Shown piece by piece: positions 1-5,670 of a stretch of 6,393 nucleotides of DNA. The notes below the pieces were generated by a model. That model had not been told where the DNA came from, did no database searches, and saw only the letters and a list, made by a program, of their open reading frames with translations. The stretch is from JBBDSV01 sp040904785 (GTDB lineage Bacteria; Actinomycetota; Nitriliruptoria; Nitriliruptorales; Nitriliruptoraceae), in NCBI GenBank assembly GCA_040904785.1, contig JBBDSV010000054.1, forward strand, positions 1 to 6,393, written 5' to 3'. The number at the start of each line of letters is the position of its first letter. Position 1 is the first letter of the stretch. Position numbers and translations under genes: made by a program.

Positions 1-24
1 CGCGCTCGACGCATCGTCGGTCAT
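1..24 (-). CDS. 5' end of a divergent gene, product unknown (partial)
   Basis: Read on the minus strand, a strong GGGAGG ribosome-binding sequence (bases 38 to 33) lies 8 bases before an ATG at base 24. The reading frame then stays open to the window edge and begins MTDDASSA. A second in-frame ATG at base 30 sits only 2 bases from the ribosome-binding sequence, so the ATG at 24 is the better start. Eight residues are too few to name a product. Divergence from dapD makes another lysine/DAP-pathway gene, such as a succinyl-DAP aminotransferase, conceivable, but nothing in the visible residues supports that. Confidence 0.45.
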
Positions 25-74
25 CGCCATCACCTCCCGGGTCGCGGGCACGCTAGCCGAGCCTTGCGACCCAC

Positions 75-113
75 CGCGGCTGGCGGCAGGCCCGCCGATA
101 GGCTGCAGCCGCG
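75..113. repeat. Nested inverted repeat upstream of dapD
   Basis: CGCGGCTG at 75-82 is perfectly matched by its reverse complement CAGCCGCG at 106-113. Inside the 23-base loop, GGCGG (82-86) can pair with CCGCC (92-96), sharing base 82 with the outer arm. If transcribed, the segment could fold as a bulged hairpin ending 12 bases before the dapD ribosome-binding sequence. It could also be a protein-binding palindrome. GC-rich DNA makes such matches fairly easily, so the function is uncertain. Confidence 0.35.
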
Positions 114-124
114 AGCGATGAAGC

Positions 125-130
125 GAGGAG
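125..130 (+). promoter_or_regulatory. Ribosome-binding site of dapD
   Basis: GAGGAG precedes the ATG at 134. Counting from its GAGG core (125-128) the spacer is 5 bases, a usable distance. It supports 134 as the start over any downstream codon. Confidence 0.6.
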
Positions 131-133
131 CGG

Positions 134-1138
134 ATGGCCACGGGTGCGTTCGGCATCGGGTCGGCAACACGCACTGACGACGGCACGATCCTCGAGGTCT
201 GGTTCCCACACGTCGAGGTCGTCGACGGGAACCCACCGAAGCTCGGCGGCGCTCCGCTTGCTATCGGAACGTCCCCGCTGCCAGAGGCGACCAGCGACGA
301 GGGATTCGAGTCCGTGCTTCGCGCCGTGCGCGGCCGGCCGGTGATGCCGACGATTCCGGGCACCACGCGTACGGCAGTCGTGACACGTATCGACGATCTC
401 GACGAGGCGCCCACCGATGCAGCCGACGTCTATCTGCGGCTCCATCTGCTCTCCCATCGGCACGTCGCGCCGCACGGCGCCAATCTCGACGGCGCGTTCG
501 CGCTGCTGGCGAACGTTGCCTGGACCGACCTCGGCCCCGTACACGCGGAATCCGTCGAGGACGTGCGCCGCGAGCTCGCCGGCGCCGGCCGAACGCTACG
601 CGTGACGAGCGTCGACAAGTTTCCGCGCATGACCGACTACGTCGTGCCCGCCAACGTGCGCATCGCCGATGCGGATCGGGTGCGGCTCGGCGCGCATCTC
701 GCCGCCGGGACGACGGTGATGCACGAAGGATTCGTGAACTTCAACGCCGGCACGCTCGGCGCGTCCATGATTGAAGGTCGGATCTCCGCCGGCGTCGTCG
801 TCGGCGACGGTTCGGATCTTGGTGGCGGAGCGTCGATCATGGGCACGCTGTCGGGCGGCGGCAGCGAGGTGATCTCGGTCGGGCGCGACTGCCTCATCGG
901 GGCCAACGCCGGCATCGGGATCTCGCTCGGTGACCGCTGCATCGTCGAAGCGGGCCTGTATGTCACGGCGGGCACCAAGGTCACCGTCGAGGGGCACGTC
1001 GTCACGGCGCGCGAACTGTCGGGCCGCGACGGGCTGCTGTTCCGCCGCGATTCGCAGACGGGCGCGGTCATCGCGCTCCGGCGCGACGATGCCGATGCGT
1101 GGAAGGGCCTCAACGCCGACCTCCACGCACACAATTGA
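134..1138 (+). CDS. dapD: 2,3,4,5-tetrahydropyridine-2,6-dicarboxylate N-succinyltransferase, actinobacterial type
   Basis: DapD transfers a succinyl group from succinyl-CoA to tetrahydrodipicolinate, committing it to the succinylase branch of meso-DAP and lysine synthesis in the cytoplasm. The 334-residue product is slightly longer than the Mycobacterium tuberculosis enzyme (about 317). It has an N-terminal alpha/beta region (about 1-165), then the family block VDKFPRMTDYVVP (160-172), followed by a left-handed beta-helix of hexapeptide-like turns (about 175-290). The helix includes MHEGFVNFNAGTLG (196-209), MIEGRISAGVVVGDG (212-226) and a glycine-rich stretch at 229-243. From family knowledge the conserved Glu in the MIEGR segment (Glu214) is a plausible catalytic residue. 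The protein should be a trimer with active sites between subunits. It is the first gene of the cluster and dapE starts 7 bases after it. The family assignment is very secure; the start rests on GAGGAG at 125-130. Confidence 0.96.
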   Translation: MATGAFGIGSATRTDDGTILEVWFPHVEVVDGNPPKLGGAPLAIGTSPLPEATSDEGFESVLRAVRGRPVMPTIPGTTRTAVVTRIDDLDEAPTDAADVYLRLHLLSHRHVAPHGANLDGAFALLANVAWTDLGPVHAESVEDVRRELAGAGRTLRVTSVDKFPRMTDYVVPANVRIADADRVRLGAHLAAGTTVMHEGFVNFNAGTLGASMIEGRISAGVVVGDGSDLGGGASIMGTLSGGGSEVISVGRDCLIGANAGIGISLGDRCIVEAGLYVTAGTKVTVEGHVVTARELSGRDGLLFRRDSQTGAVIALRRDDADAWKGLNADLHAHN

Positions 1139-1145
1139 GTCGGCC

Positions 1146-2267
1146 GTGACCTCCCCGACACTTCGCGACGAGTTGACGAGCCGGCTCGTCGAACAGTGCG
1201 GCTTCGTGTGCACCACGGGTGACGAGGCACCGATCGCCGATGCCGTCACTGCGCGCTACGACGAGCGTGGCGACCGTGTCGAGCGCGTCGGCAACAGCGT
1301 CGTCGTCGGCGCCCGCACGTCCGACCGCCCCCTGATCGTGCTGGTCGGCCATCTCGATGTCGTCCCACCGACCGACGCCGACCGCGACCCCCGCGTGACG
1401 GTCCGTGACGGTGCCGATGTCGTCGTCGGGCGTGGCACCTCGGACATGAAGTCGGGCAATGTCGTCGCGATGACGCTGTTCGAGGACGACGACCTGCGGG
1501 CTCGTGCGGCGTACGACTTGGCGCTCGTGTTCTACGCGGGAGAGGAAGGACCCGCCGAGAACAACGAGTTGGCCGACGTGCTCGCGCAGGTCAGCTGGCT
1601 GACCGAGGCATCCCTTGCGGTCGTGCTCGAACCGACGGACGGACAGGTCCAGCTCGGCTGTCTCGGTGGACTCCACGCCTTGGTGACCTTCCCCGGCCGC
1701 GCGGCGCATTCGGCACGCCCGTGGCACGGCCGCAACGCACTCACCGCAGCGGGCGCATTTCTCGCGAACCTCAACGACGATCACGTCGTCGACGTCGACG
1801 TCGACGGAATCGCCTACCGCGACGTGTGGTCGGCCACCCAGGCATGGACGACCGGACTCGGGCCCGCACCTCGATCGGCGGCCCCACCGCCACGCAACAT
1901 CCTTCCCGACACGTTCACGATCAACCTGAACTTCCGGTTCGCGCCGTCACGCGATCTGCACGCTGCCGAGGCCGAGCTGCGCGAACGGTGCGGTGACGAT
2001 GTCGCCGTCGAGATCGTCGACCGGTCTCCTCCGGCACCACCGCGCCTCGATGCACCTGCAGTACGCGACTTCGTCGCCGCAGTCGACGTACCGGTCGCCG
2101 GCAAACAGGCATGGACCGACGTCGCCCGCTTCGCGGAGCGCGGCATCCCGGCGCTGAACTTCGGACCGGGACGCACCGATCAGGCCCACCAGCGCGGCGA
2201 ATTCGTCGAGGTCGACGCGCTCGTCACCGCACATACCCGACTCACCCGTTTCCTGGTGCCACAGTGA
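1146..2267 (+). CDS. dapE: Succinyl-diaminopimelate desuccinylase
   Basis: DapE hydrolyses N-succinyl-LL-2,6-diaminopimelate to LL-DAP and succinate, a later step of the pathway that dapD opens. It is a cytoplasmic di-zinc M20-family peptidase fold. All expected residues are visible: His69 and Asp71 in GHLDVVP, the bridging Asp100 in GTSDMKSG, the catalytic base and adjacent ligand Glu133-Glu134 in YAGEEGP, Glu162 in VLEPTDG, and C-terminal His348 in TDQAH. These positions nearly match the well-studied proteobacterial enzymes. The lid/dimerisation domain is roughly 175-295, with HSARPWHGRNA at 188-198 and the NILPDTFTINLNFRF segment at 251-265. The 373 residues are normal length. I chose GTG at 1146 because it begins just after the dapD stop and gives the usual N-terminus; longer in-frame versions run inside dapD. 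The local ribosome-binding sequence is poor, so coupling to dapD is likely. Other M20 amidohydrolases are the only real alternative, and adjacency to dapD argues against them. Confidence 0.94.
   Translation: MTSPTLRDELTSRLVEQCGFVCTTGDEAPIADAVTARYDERGDRVERVGNSVVVGARTSDRPLIVLVGHLDVVPPTDADRDPRVTVRDGADVVVGRGTSDMKSGNVVAMTLFEDDDLRARAAYDLALVFYAGEEGPAENNELADVLAQVSWLTEASLAVVLEPTDGQVQLGCLGGLHALVTFPGRAAHSARPWHGRNALTAAGAFLANLNDDHVVDVDVDGIAYRDVWSATQAWTTGLGPAPRSAAPPPRNILPDTFTINLNFRFAPSRDLHAAEAELRERCGDDVAVEIVDRSPPAPPRLDAPAVRDFVAAVDVPVAGKQAWTDVARFAERGIPALNFGPGRTDQAHQRGEFVEVDALVTAHTRLTRFLVPQ
1788..1805. repeat. Tandem GTCGAC x3 forming an 18-bp palindrome within dapE
   Basis: Three perfect consecutive copies of GTCGAC encode alternating Val-Asp at residues 215-220 of DapE, in the lid-domain region. 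Because the unit is self-complementary, the whole 18 bases form a perfect palindrome. A two-copy version occurs in the transglutaminase-like gene at 4169-4180. The likely cause is the strong preference for GTC and GAC codons rather than a functional site. Confidence 0.8.
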
Positions 2268-2989
2268 CGATCCGCACGAACTTCGTGGACCTCGATGGCG
2301 CGCGACCCGCACCGGCTGTCGTCGTCATCGACGTTCTGCGGGCGTTCACGACCGTGCCCTGGGCACTGTTTCGCGGTGCCGCACGCATCCTCGCGGTCGA
2401 CACACTGGACCGTGCGCATGCGCTGCGCGACGAGCAGCTTCCCGACGCCCTGCTCGCCGGCGAGGTGCACGGTGAGACACCTGCGGGATTCGACCTCGGC
2501 AACTCCCCGACCGAAGTCCAGCAACGCGACGTCAGCGGCCGCACGATCGTGCATCGCACAACCGCCGGCACCCAGGGGCTTGCCCGCACCGCCGGAAGCC
2601 CGCTCGTCCTGGCCGCCTCCTTCGTCACGGCGACCGCGACCGCACGGCGACTGGCACAGGCGGACGTGGAGGAGGTCACCTTCGTGATCACCGGTGCGTC
2701 ACACGGGCGCGATGGCGATGAGGATCTCGCCTGCGCGGAACTGATCGCGGCCATGCTCGACGGCAGCGACCCGGACCCCGCCCCGTTCCTCGCGCGCGTG
2801 GCCACCTCGGACGCAGGCCGGGCGTTCGCACCCGACGGCCCTGCATGGGCGCCACCCGAGGATCTCGCCTGCGCAATCGAGGTCGACCGTTTCGACTTCA
2901 CGGTGCGCGCAGAGCACGACACCACACTCGAGGTCATCGCGGTCGTTGCCGACCGACCTCGTGGAGCTACGGAGCGAACCGATGAGTGA
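2264..2989 (+). CDS. ComB-family protein, probable 2-phosphosulfolactate phosphatase
   Basis: The 241-residue product matches the ComB family in length and motifs. ComB removes phosphate from (R)-2-phospho-3-sulfolactate to give sulfolactate, with Mg2+, a step of coenzyme M synthesis in methanogens. Visible family blocks in order are VVIDVLRAFTT (20-30), GEVHGETPAGFDLGNSP (66-82), HRTTAGTQG (97-105), GRDGDEDLACAE (148-159) and VDRFDF near the end (207-212). The acidic residues and TTAGT loop expected to hold metal and phosphate are present, so an active enzyme is likely. Its GTG start overlaps the dapE stop as GTGA, which implies translational coupling; longer in-frame starts lie inside dapE. 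No partner for coenzyme M or sulfolactate synthesis is visible here, so the true substrate in this organism is open. The family call is confident and the reaction is inferred from homology. Confidence 0.85.
   Translation: MTIRTNFVDLDGARPAPAVVVIDVLRAFTTVPWALFRGAARILAVDTLDRAHALRDEQLPDALLAGEVHGETPAGFDLGNSPTEVQQRDVSGRTIVHRTTAGTQGLARTAGSPLVLAASFVTATATARRLAQADVEEVTFVITGASHGRDGDEDLACAELIAAMLDGSDPDPAPFLARVATSDAGRAFAPDGPAWAPPEDLACAIEVDRFDFTVRAEHDTTLEVIAVVADRPRGATERTDE
2971..2974 (+). promoter_or_regulatory. Ribosome-binding site of the terC-like gene
   Basis: GGAG lies 7 bases before the ATG at 2982, inside the end of the comB-like gene. It favours this ATG over an in-frame TTG at 2946, which would add 12 mostly polar residues ahead of the first membrane segment. 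Confidence 0.65.
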
Positions 2990-3989
2990 CCTCGTGTTGT
3001 ACGCCGTGTTCGGCGGCGTCGTGATCGTGCTGCTCGCGATCGATCTGTTGGTCGTCCACCGCAATCCGCACGAGGTCGATGTGCGCGAGGCCGCCACCTG
3101 GACAGCGATCTGGATCGGCGTCGCAATCCTCTTCGGCGCGTTCCTGCCGGTCTTCTACGACGGCGACCTCGCGGGTGTCCGCAGCGCGTACTTCACCGGC
3201 TACGTGATCGAGAAGTCGCTGTCGGTCGACAATGTCTTCCTGTTCCTGCTGATCTTCTCGGTATTGGCCGTGCCGAAGCATCTGCAGCACCGCGCGCTGT
3301 TCTACGGCGTCGTCGGCGCGATCGTGATGCGCACGGTGCTGATCTTCGCCGGGGTTGCCCTCGTCGACCGCTTCGACTGGCTGCTCTACGTCTTCGGGGC
3401 CTTTCTCATCTACGCCGGGATCCGCACGTTCCTGCAGCGCGAGACCCACCCGGACATCACCACGTCCCCGGTTTTCCAGCGCATCACCCGCGTGCTGCCG
3501 ACAACCGACGAGTACCACGGAACCAAGTTCTTCGTCCGCATCGACGGACGCCTGCTCGCCACGCCCCTGTTCGTCGTCCTGCTGCTCGTCGAGTTCGCTG
3601 ATCTGGTCTTCGCGGTCGACTCGATCCCGGCCATCTTCGCGGTCACACGGGATCCGTTCCTCGTACTGACCTCGAATGTGTTCGCCATCCTGGGGCTGCG
3701 CGCCCTGTACTTTCTGTTGGCCGGCTTCGCCGCCCGGATGCGCTACCTCAAGACGGGCCTGTCGATCGTGCTGGTGTACGTCGGCGTGAAGCTGTTCACC
3801 GAGAACATCTCCGGCATCTACCACCCGACCCCGTTGCAGAGCCTGGCCGTGATCGGTGCCGTGTTGACCGTCACTGTCGTGGCGAGCTTGCGCGCCGCCC
3901 CGCTTGCCGACGACGTGCCGCCCTCGGGCATCGGACCGTTTGGCCGCCCCGCCGAACCCGCCAAGGAGGACGACGCGGCAGCCGAGTGA
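2982..3989 (+). CDS. TerC-family integral membrane protein, probable metal-ion transporter
   Basis: TerC/Alx-family proteins sit in the cytoplasmic membrane. Characterised members affect Mn2+ homeostasis, tellurite response or metal loading of exported enzymes. The 335-residue product is typical in length and has about nine hydrophobic segments, near residues 4-24, 38-57, 80-96, 106-126, 132-150, 192-212, 225-248, 259-275 and 286-304. Both signature regions are intact: EKSLSVDNVF (77-86) and VEFADLVFAVDSIPAIFAVT (203-222), followed by DPFLVLTSNVFAILGLRALY (224-243). The acidic residues expected to bind metal, Glu77, Asp83, Glu204, Asp207 and Asp213, are all present. A hydrophilic loop at about 151-190 and a polar tail rich in Pro and acidic residues (306-335) flank the core. 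The gene overlaps the preceding stop by 8 bases and has its own GGAG site. There is no sign of a tellurite-resistance (ter) cluster, so metal homeostasis is the better guess than tellurite resistance. Confidence 0.93.
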   Translation: MSDLVLYAVFGGVVIVLLAIDLLVVHRNPHEVDVREAATWTAIWIGVAILFGAFLPVFYDGDLAGVRSAYFTGYVIEKSLSVDNVFLFLLIFSVLAVPKHLQHRALFYGVVGAIVMRTVLIFAGVALVDRFDWLLYVFGAFLIYAGIRTFLQRETHPDITTSPVFQRITRVLPTTDEYHGTKFFVRIDGRLLATPLFVVLLLVEFADLVFAVDSIPAIFAVTRDPFLVLTSNVFAILGLRALYFLLAGFAARMRYLKTGLSIVLVYVGVKLFTENISGIYHPTPLQSLAVIGAVLTVTVVASLRAAPLADDVPPSGIGPFGRPAEPAKEDDAAAE

Positions 3990-4843
3990 CGGCACGGACA
4001 GCACATCGGATCGCCGATACTGTCGAACGACACCACCTGCCTGTCGAGGTCCTCATCACGAGGCTCACCGTCCGCGCAAGCATCGACTGGACCGCCGAGG
4101 AACCGTCGACAGCCCTTCTGCTTGTCCGTGTCGGCCACCAGGTCGGACAGACCGTGCTGCGGGAGTCGGTCGACGTCGACGGCGCTGAGGTCGACGACAT
4201 CTCGCCACGTTGGGGCGGTGCACGCCCACTGCGTCTGCACCTGCCCACCGGAGGCGCACACTTGCGCTACGCGGCCACGGTCGACGTCGAGGGCGATCTC
4301 GCGGTCGGTACCGGTGTCAGCGCCCGACTGCCGACGCTCGAAGACGTGGACATCGACCTGTTTCCCTGGACGCTCCCGAGCCGATACTGCCCCTCGGACC
4401 TGCTGGCACCCACGGCCGAAGACCTCTTCGGCGATGCGCCGCGCACGGGTCTGCTGCTCGAGCACGTTCGTCACTGGGTCGAACGCAACATCGAATACGC
4501 GCCCGGAACGAGCAACGTCAACACCGGCGCCGACGAAACGATGCTGCAGCGCACCGGCGTGTGCCGGGATCTGGCACATCTGGCCGCGACGTTGCTGCGA
4601 GCACTCGGGGTTCCGGCCCGCCTCGCGAGCGCGTACGCATTGGGCCTCGAGCACGAGGATTTCCACGCGGTCGTCGAGGCGCACGACGGCACGGCGTGGC
4701 GGACGCTCGATCCGACCGGGCTCGCAGCCGTGGGGACGCTCGCCCGCATCGCCACCGGGCGCGACGCCGCCGACATCGCCTGGGGCACCACGCAGGGGAC
4801 GCTCATCCTCGACCACCTCGAGGTCGCTGTCGCGCGTGCGTGA
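3986..4843 (+). CDS. Transglutaminase-like superfamily protein
   Basis: This 285-residue protein has the papain-like transglutaminase core with an intact triad: Cys193 in TGVCRDLAHL, His227 in EDFHAVVEA and Asp242 in TLDPTGLA. The N-terminal part (about 20-125) looks like the beta-rich domain that precedes this core in bacterial homologues. The linker PWTLPSRYCPSD (127-138) resembles the conserved L-PSRY-x3-D segment between the two domains. I see no signal peptide or membrane segment, so it is probably cytoplasmic. Bacterial members act as peptidases, amidases or amide-forming enzymes, and the substrate cannot be read from sequence. The GTG start overlaps the terC stop as GTGA. The only strong ribosome-binding sequence (AAGGAGG, 3963-3969) is 16 bases upstream, too far to act well, so coupling is likely. 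The gene closes the tightly packed cluster. Placement beside DAP genes hints at peptidoglycan peptides as substrate, but this is speculation. Confidence 0.85.
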   Translation: MTARTAHRIADTVERHHLPVEVLITRLTVRASIDWTAEEPSTALLLVRVGHQVGQTVLRESVDVDGAEVDDISPRWGGARPLRLHLPTGGAHLRYAATVDVEGDLAVGTGVSARLPTLEDVDIDLFPWTLPSRYCPSDLLAPTAEDLFGDAPRTGLLLEHVRHWVERNIEYAPGTSNVNTGADETMLQRTGVCRDLAHLAATLLRALGVPARLASAYALGLEHEDFHAVVEAHDGTAWRTLDPTGLAAVGTLARIATGRDAADIAWGTTQGTLILDHLEVAVARA

Positions 4844-5028
4844 GCGCGACCACGACGGCGCTGCGCCCTGGGCAGCTCGGTGAACCGAACGCCGTCCGCC
4901 GCCGTACCCCCCTGTGCAGGACGAGTTCGACCGTCGGGATGTCGCGTGACCCCGCGCGAGTCGTTCATCCGTCCTGGCAGCACCCGGCGTGCGCGTCGGC
5001 GCTGCCCGTCATCTGCAAGGAGGATGAG
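4844..5028 (+). promoter_or_regulatory. Intergenic gap with possible promoter for the CHRD-sortase pair
   Basis: This 185-base gap is the longest in the window and separates the dap cluster from the CHRD/sortase pair. I see no GC hairpin followed by a T run. Two short hairpins, GGCG-CTG-CGCC (4857-4867) and TCGGT-GA-ACCGA (4877-4888), are too small and lack a T tract. TA dinucleotides are nearly absent, so no sigma-70-type -10 stands out. GAAC (4882-4885) and CGTA (4903-4906), 17 bases apart, loosely resemble an ECF sigma promoter; this is a weak match. The end carries the ribosome-binding site of the CHRD gene. Confidence 0.25.
5017..5023 (+). promoter_or_regulatory. Strong ribosome-binding site of the CHRD protein gene
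   Basis: AAGGAGG is 5 bases before the ATG at 5029 and is the best ribosome-binding sequence in the window. It decides the start: an in-frame ATG at 4939 would add 30 residues ahead of the signal peptide and has no comparable site. High expression of a surface protein would fit. Confidence 0.8.
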
Positions 5029-5655
5029 ATGCACCGCACCTCGGCCCTGACCACTATCGCCATGATCTGCGCCGTACTCGTCGCACTCGCGGCTCCCGCG
5101 CTGGCGCAGGAACGCACCTTCACCTCGCCATTGTCCGGCGACGAGGAGGTCCCGCCCGTCGACACCGACGCGAGCGGCTCCGCCGAATATGTCCTCAGCG
5201 AGGACGGCACACAGGTGTCGTTCACCGTTGACGTCGAGAATCTCGAAAACATCACCATGGCGCACATTCATCTCGGTGCCGCCGGCGAGAACGGACCGCC
5301 CGTCGTGTGGCTGCACACGCAGGACCAGGCGCCCGAGCTCGTCGAGGGCGTGACCACCGGGACGCTGGCCTCCGGCACGTTCACCGCCGACGACCTCGTC
5401 GGTCCGCTCGAGGGCGGCACACTCCAAGACCTGGTCGACGAGATGGCCGCAGGCAACACGTACACCAACGTGCACACCGAGGCGTTCGAGGCCGGAGAGA
5501 TCCGGGGCCAGATCTCCGAACGACCCAGCCGTATCGACACCGGAGGTGGCGGCACCGCCAGCACCTCAGGCCTGCCGATGATCGTGTTCGGTCTCGCCGC
5601 CGTGGCCGTGATCGGCACTGCAGGCGTTGCACTTCGTGCGCGGAGCAACCCGTGA
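5029..5655 (+). CDS. Secreted CHRD-domain protein with C-terminal membrane anchor/sorting-like tail
   Basis: The 208-residue product starts with a classical signal peptide: positive start, hydrophobic core at about 8-23, and an ALA cleavage site before Gln27. Residues about 28-163 form one CHRD domain, a beta-sandwich module first named from chordin. Typical features are the FTSPLSGDEEVPPV opening (31-44), AHIHLG (78-83), the YTNVHTEAF segment (145-153) and GEIRGQI (156-162). The domain's function in bacteria is not well established; two His-containing motifs suggest possible metal or ligand binding, which is inference. After a short linker come DTGGGG (170-175), a hydrophobic stretch (about 182-202) and a short Arg-containing tail, RARSNP. 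That order of motif, hydrophobic helix and basic tail is the layout of a cell-wall sorting signal, but no LPXTG or LAXTG is present. A sortase gene follows 15 bases later. The protein is either simply membrane-anchored or a non-canonical sortase substrate. Confidence 0.88.
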   Translation: MHRTSALTTIAMICAVLVALAAPALAQERTFTSPLSGDEEVPPVDTDASGSAEYVLSEDGTQVSFTVDVENLENITMAHIHLGAAGENGPPVVWLHTQDQAPELVEGVTTGTLASGTFTADDLVGPLEGGTLQDLVDEMAAGNTYTNVHTEAFEAGEIRGQISERPSRIDTGGGGTASTSGLPMIVFGLAAVAVIGTAGVALRARSNP

Positions 5656-5670
5656 GCATCGGCTGACCGC

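Larger units (their letters stand above)
25..133. promoter_or_regulatory. Divergent intergenic control region upstream of dapD
   Basis: These 109 bases separate two divergent starts and must hold the promoters of both genes if neither is read from further away. On the minus strand TAGCGT (bases 55 to 50) fits the loose actinobacterial -10 pattern TAnnnT and would place a transcript start about 20 bases before the divergent ATG. On the plus strand TAGGCT (99-104) fits the same pattern, about 30 bases before the dapD ATG. Neither has a convincing -35 hexamer at the normal spacing, so both assignments are weak. Confidence 0.35.

Noticed and set aside
118..177. Short upstream reading frame (19 codons plus stop) overlapping the dapD start
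   Set aside because: ATG at 118 has no ribosome-binding sequence and the peptide has no features; chance ATGs of this kind are expected.
930..1145. N-terminal extension of dapE starting inside dapD
   Set aside because: The extra residues are Arg- and Ala-rich out-of-frame translation of dapD. The GTG at 1146 gives the normal DapE N-terminus and length.
2242..3126. 294-codon open frame on the minus strand opposite the comB-like gene
   Set aside because: The product is an Arg- and Ser-rich low-complexity string typical of an antisense frame, and it crosses the junction of two well-supported genes.
2982..3989. Tellurite-resistance operon
   Set aside because: Only a TerC-family gene is present, with no terA, terB, terD or terE-type neighbours; stand-alone TerC genes are common and tied to metal homeostasis.
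2967..4004. 345-codon open frame on the minus strand opposite the terC-like gene
   Set aside because: It is the shadow of a strongly coding plus-strand gene in GC-rich DNA. Its translation is a low-complexity mix of charged residues, Gln and Gly with no recognisable family, and the TerC motifs on the other strand are unambiguous.
3818..4816. 332-codon open frame on the minus strand opposite the transglutaminase-like gene
   Set aside because: No family motif is visible, and the opposite strand encodes an intact Cys-His-Asp transglutaminase core, so this is a composition-driven shadow.
4857..4888. Two small hairpins after the transglutaminase-like gene as an intrinsic terminator
   Set aside because: The stems are 4-5 bp with no T run after them, so they do not meet the standard for an intrinsic terminator.
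4939..5028. Upstream in-frame ATG for the CHRD protein
   Set aside because: It would bury the signal peptide 30 residues in and lacks a ribosome-binding sequence, whereas AAGGAGG is ideally placed for the ATG at 5029.
5596..5655. LPXTG sorting motif in the CHRD protein tail
   Set aside because: The only LP is in GLPMIV at the start of the hydrophobic segment and is not followed by X-T-G, so no canonical motif can be claimed.
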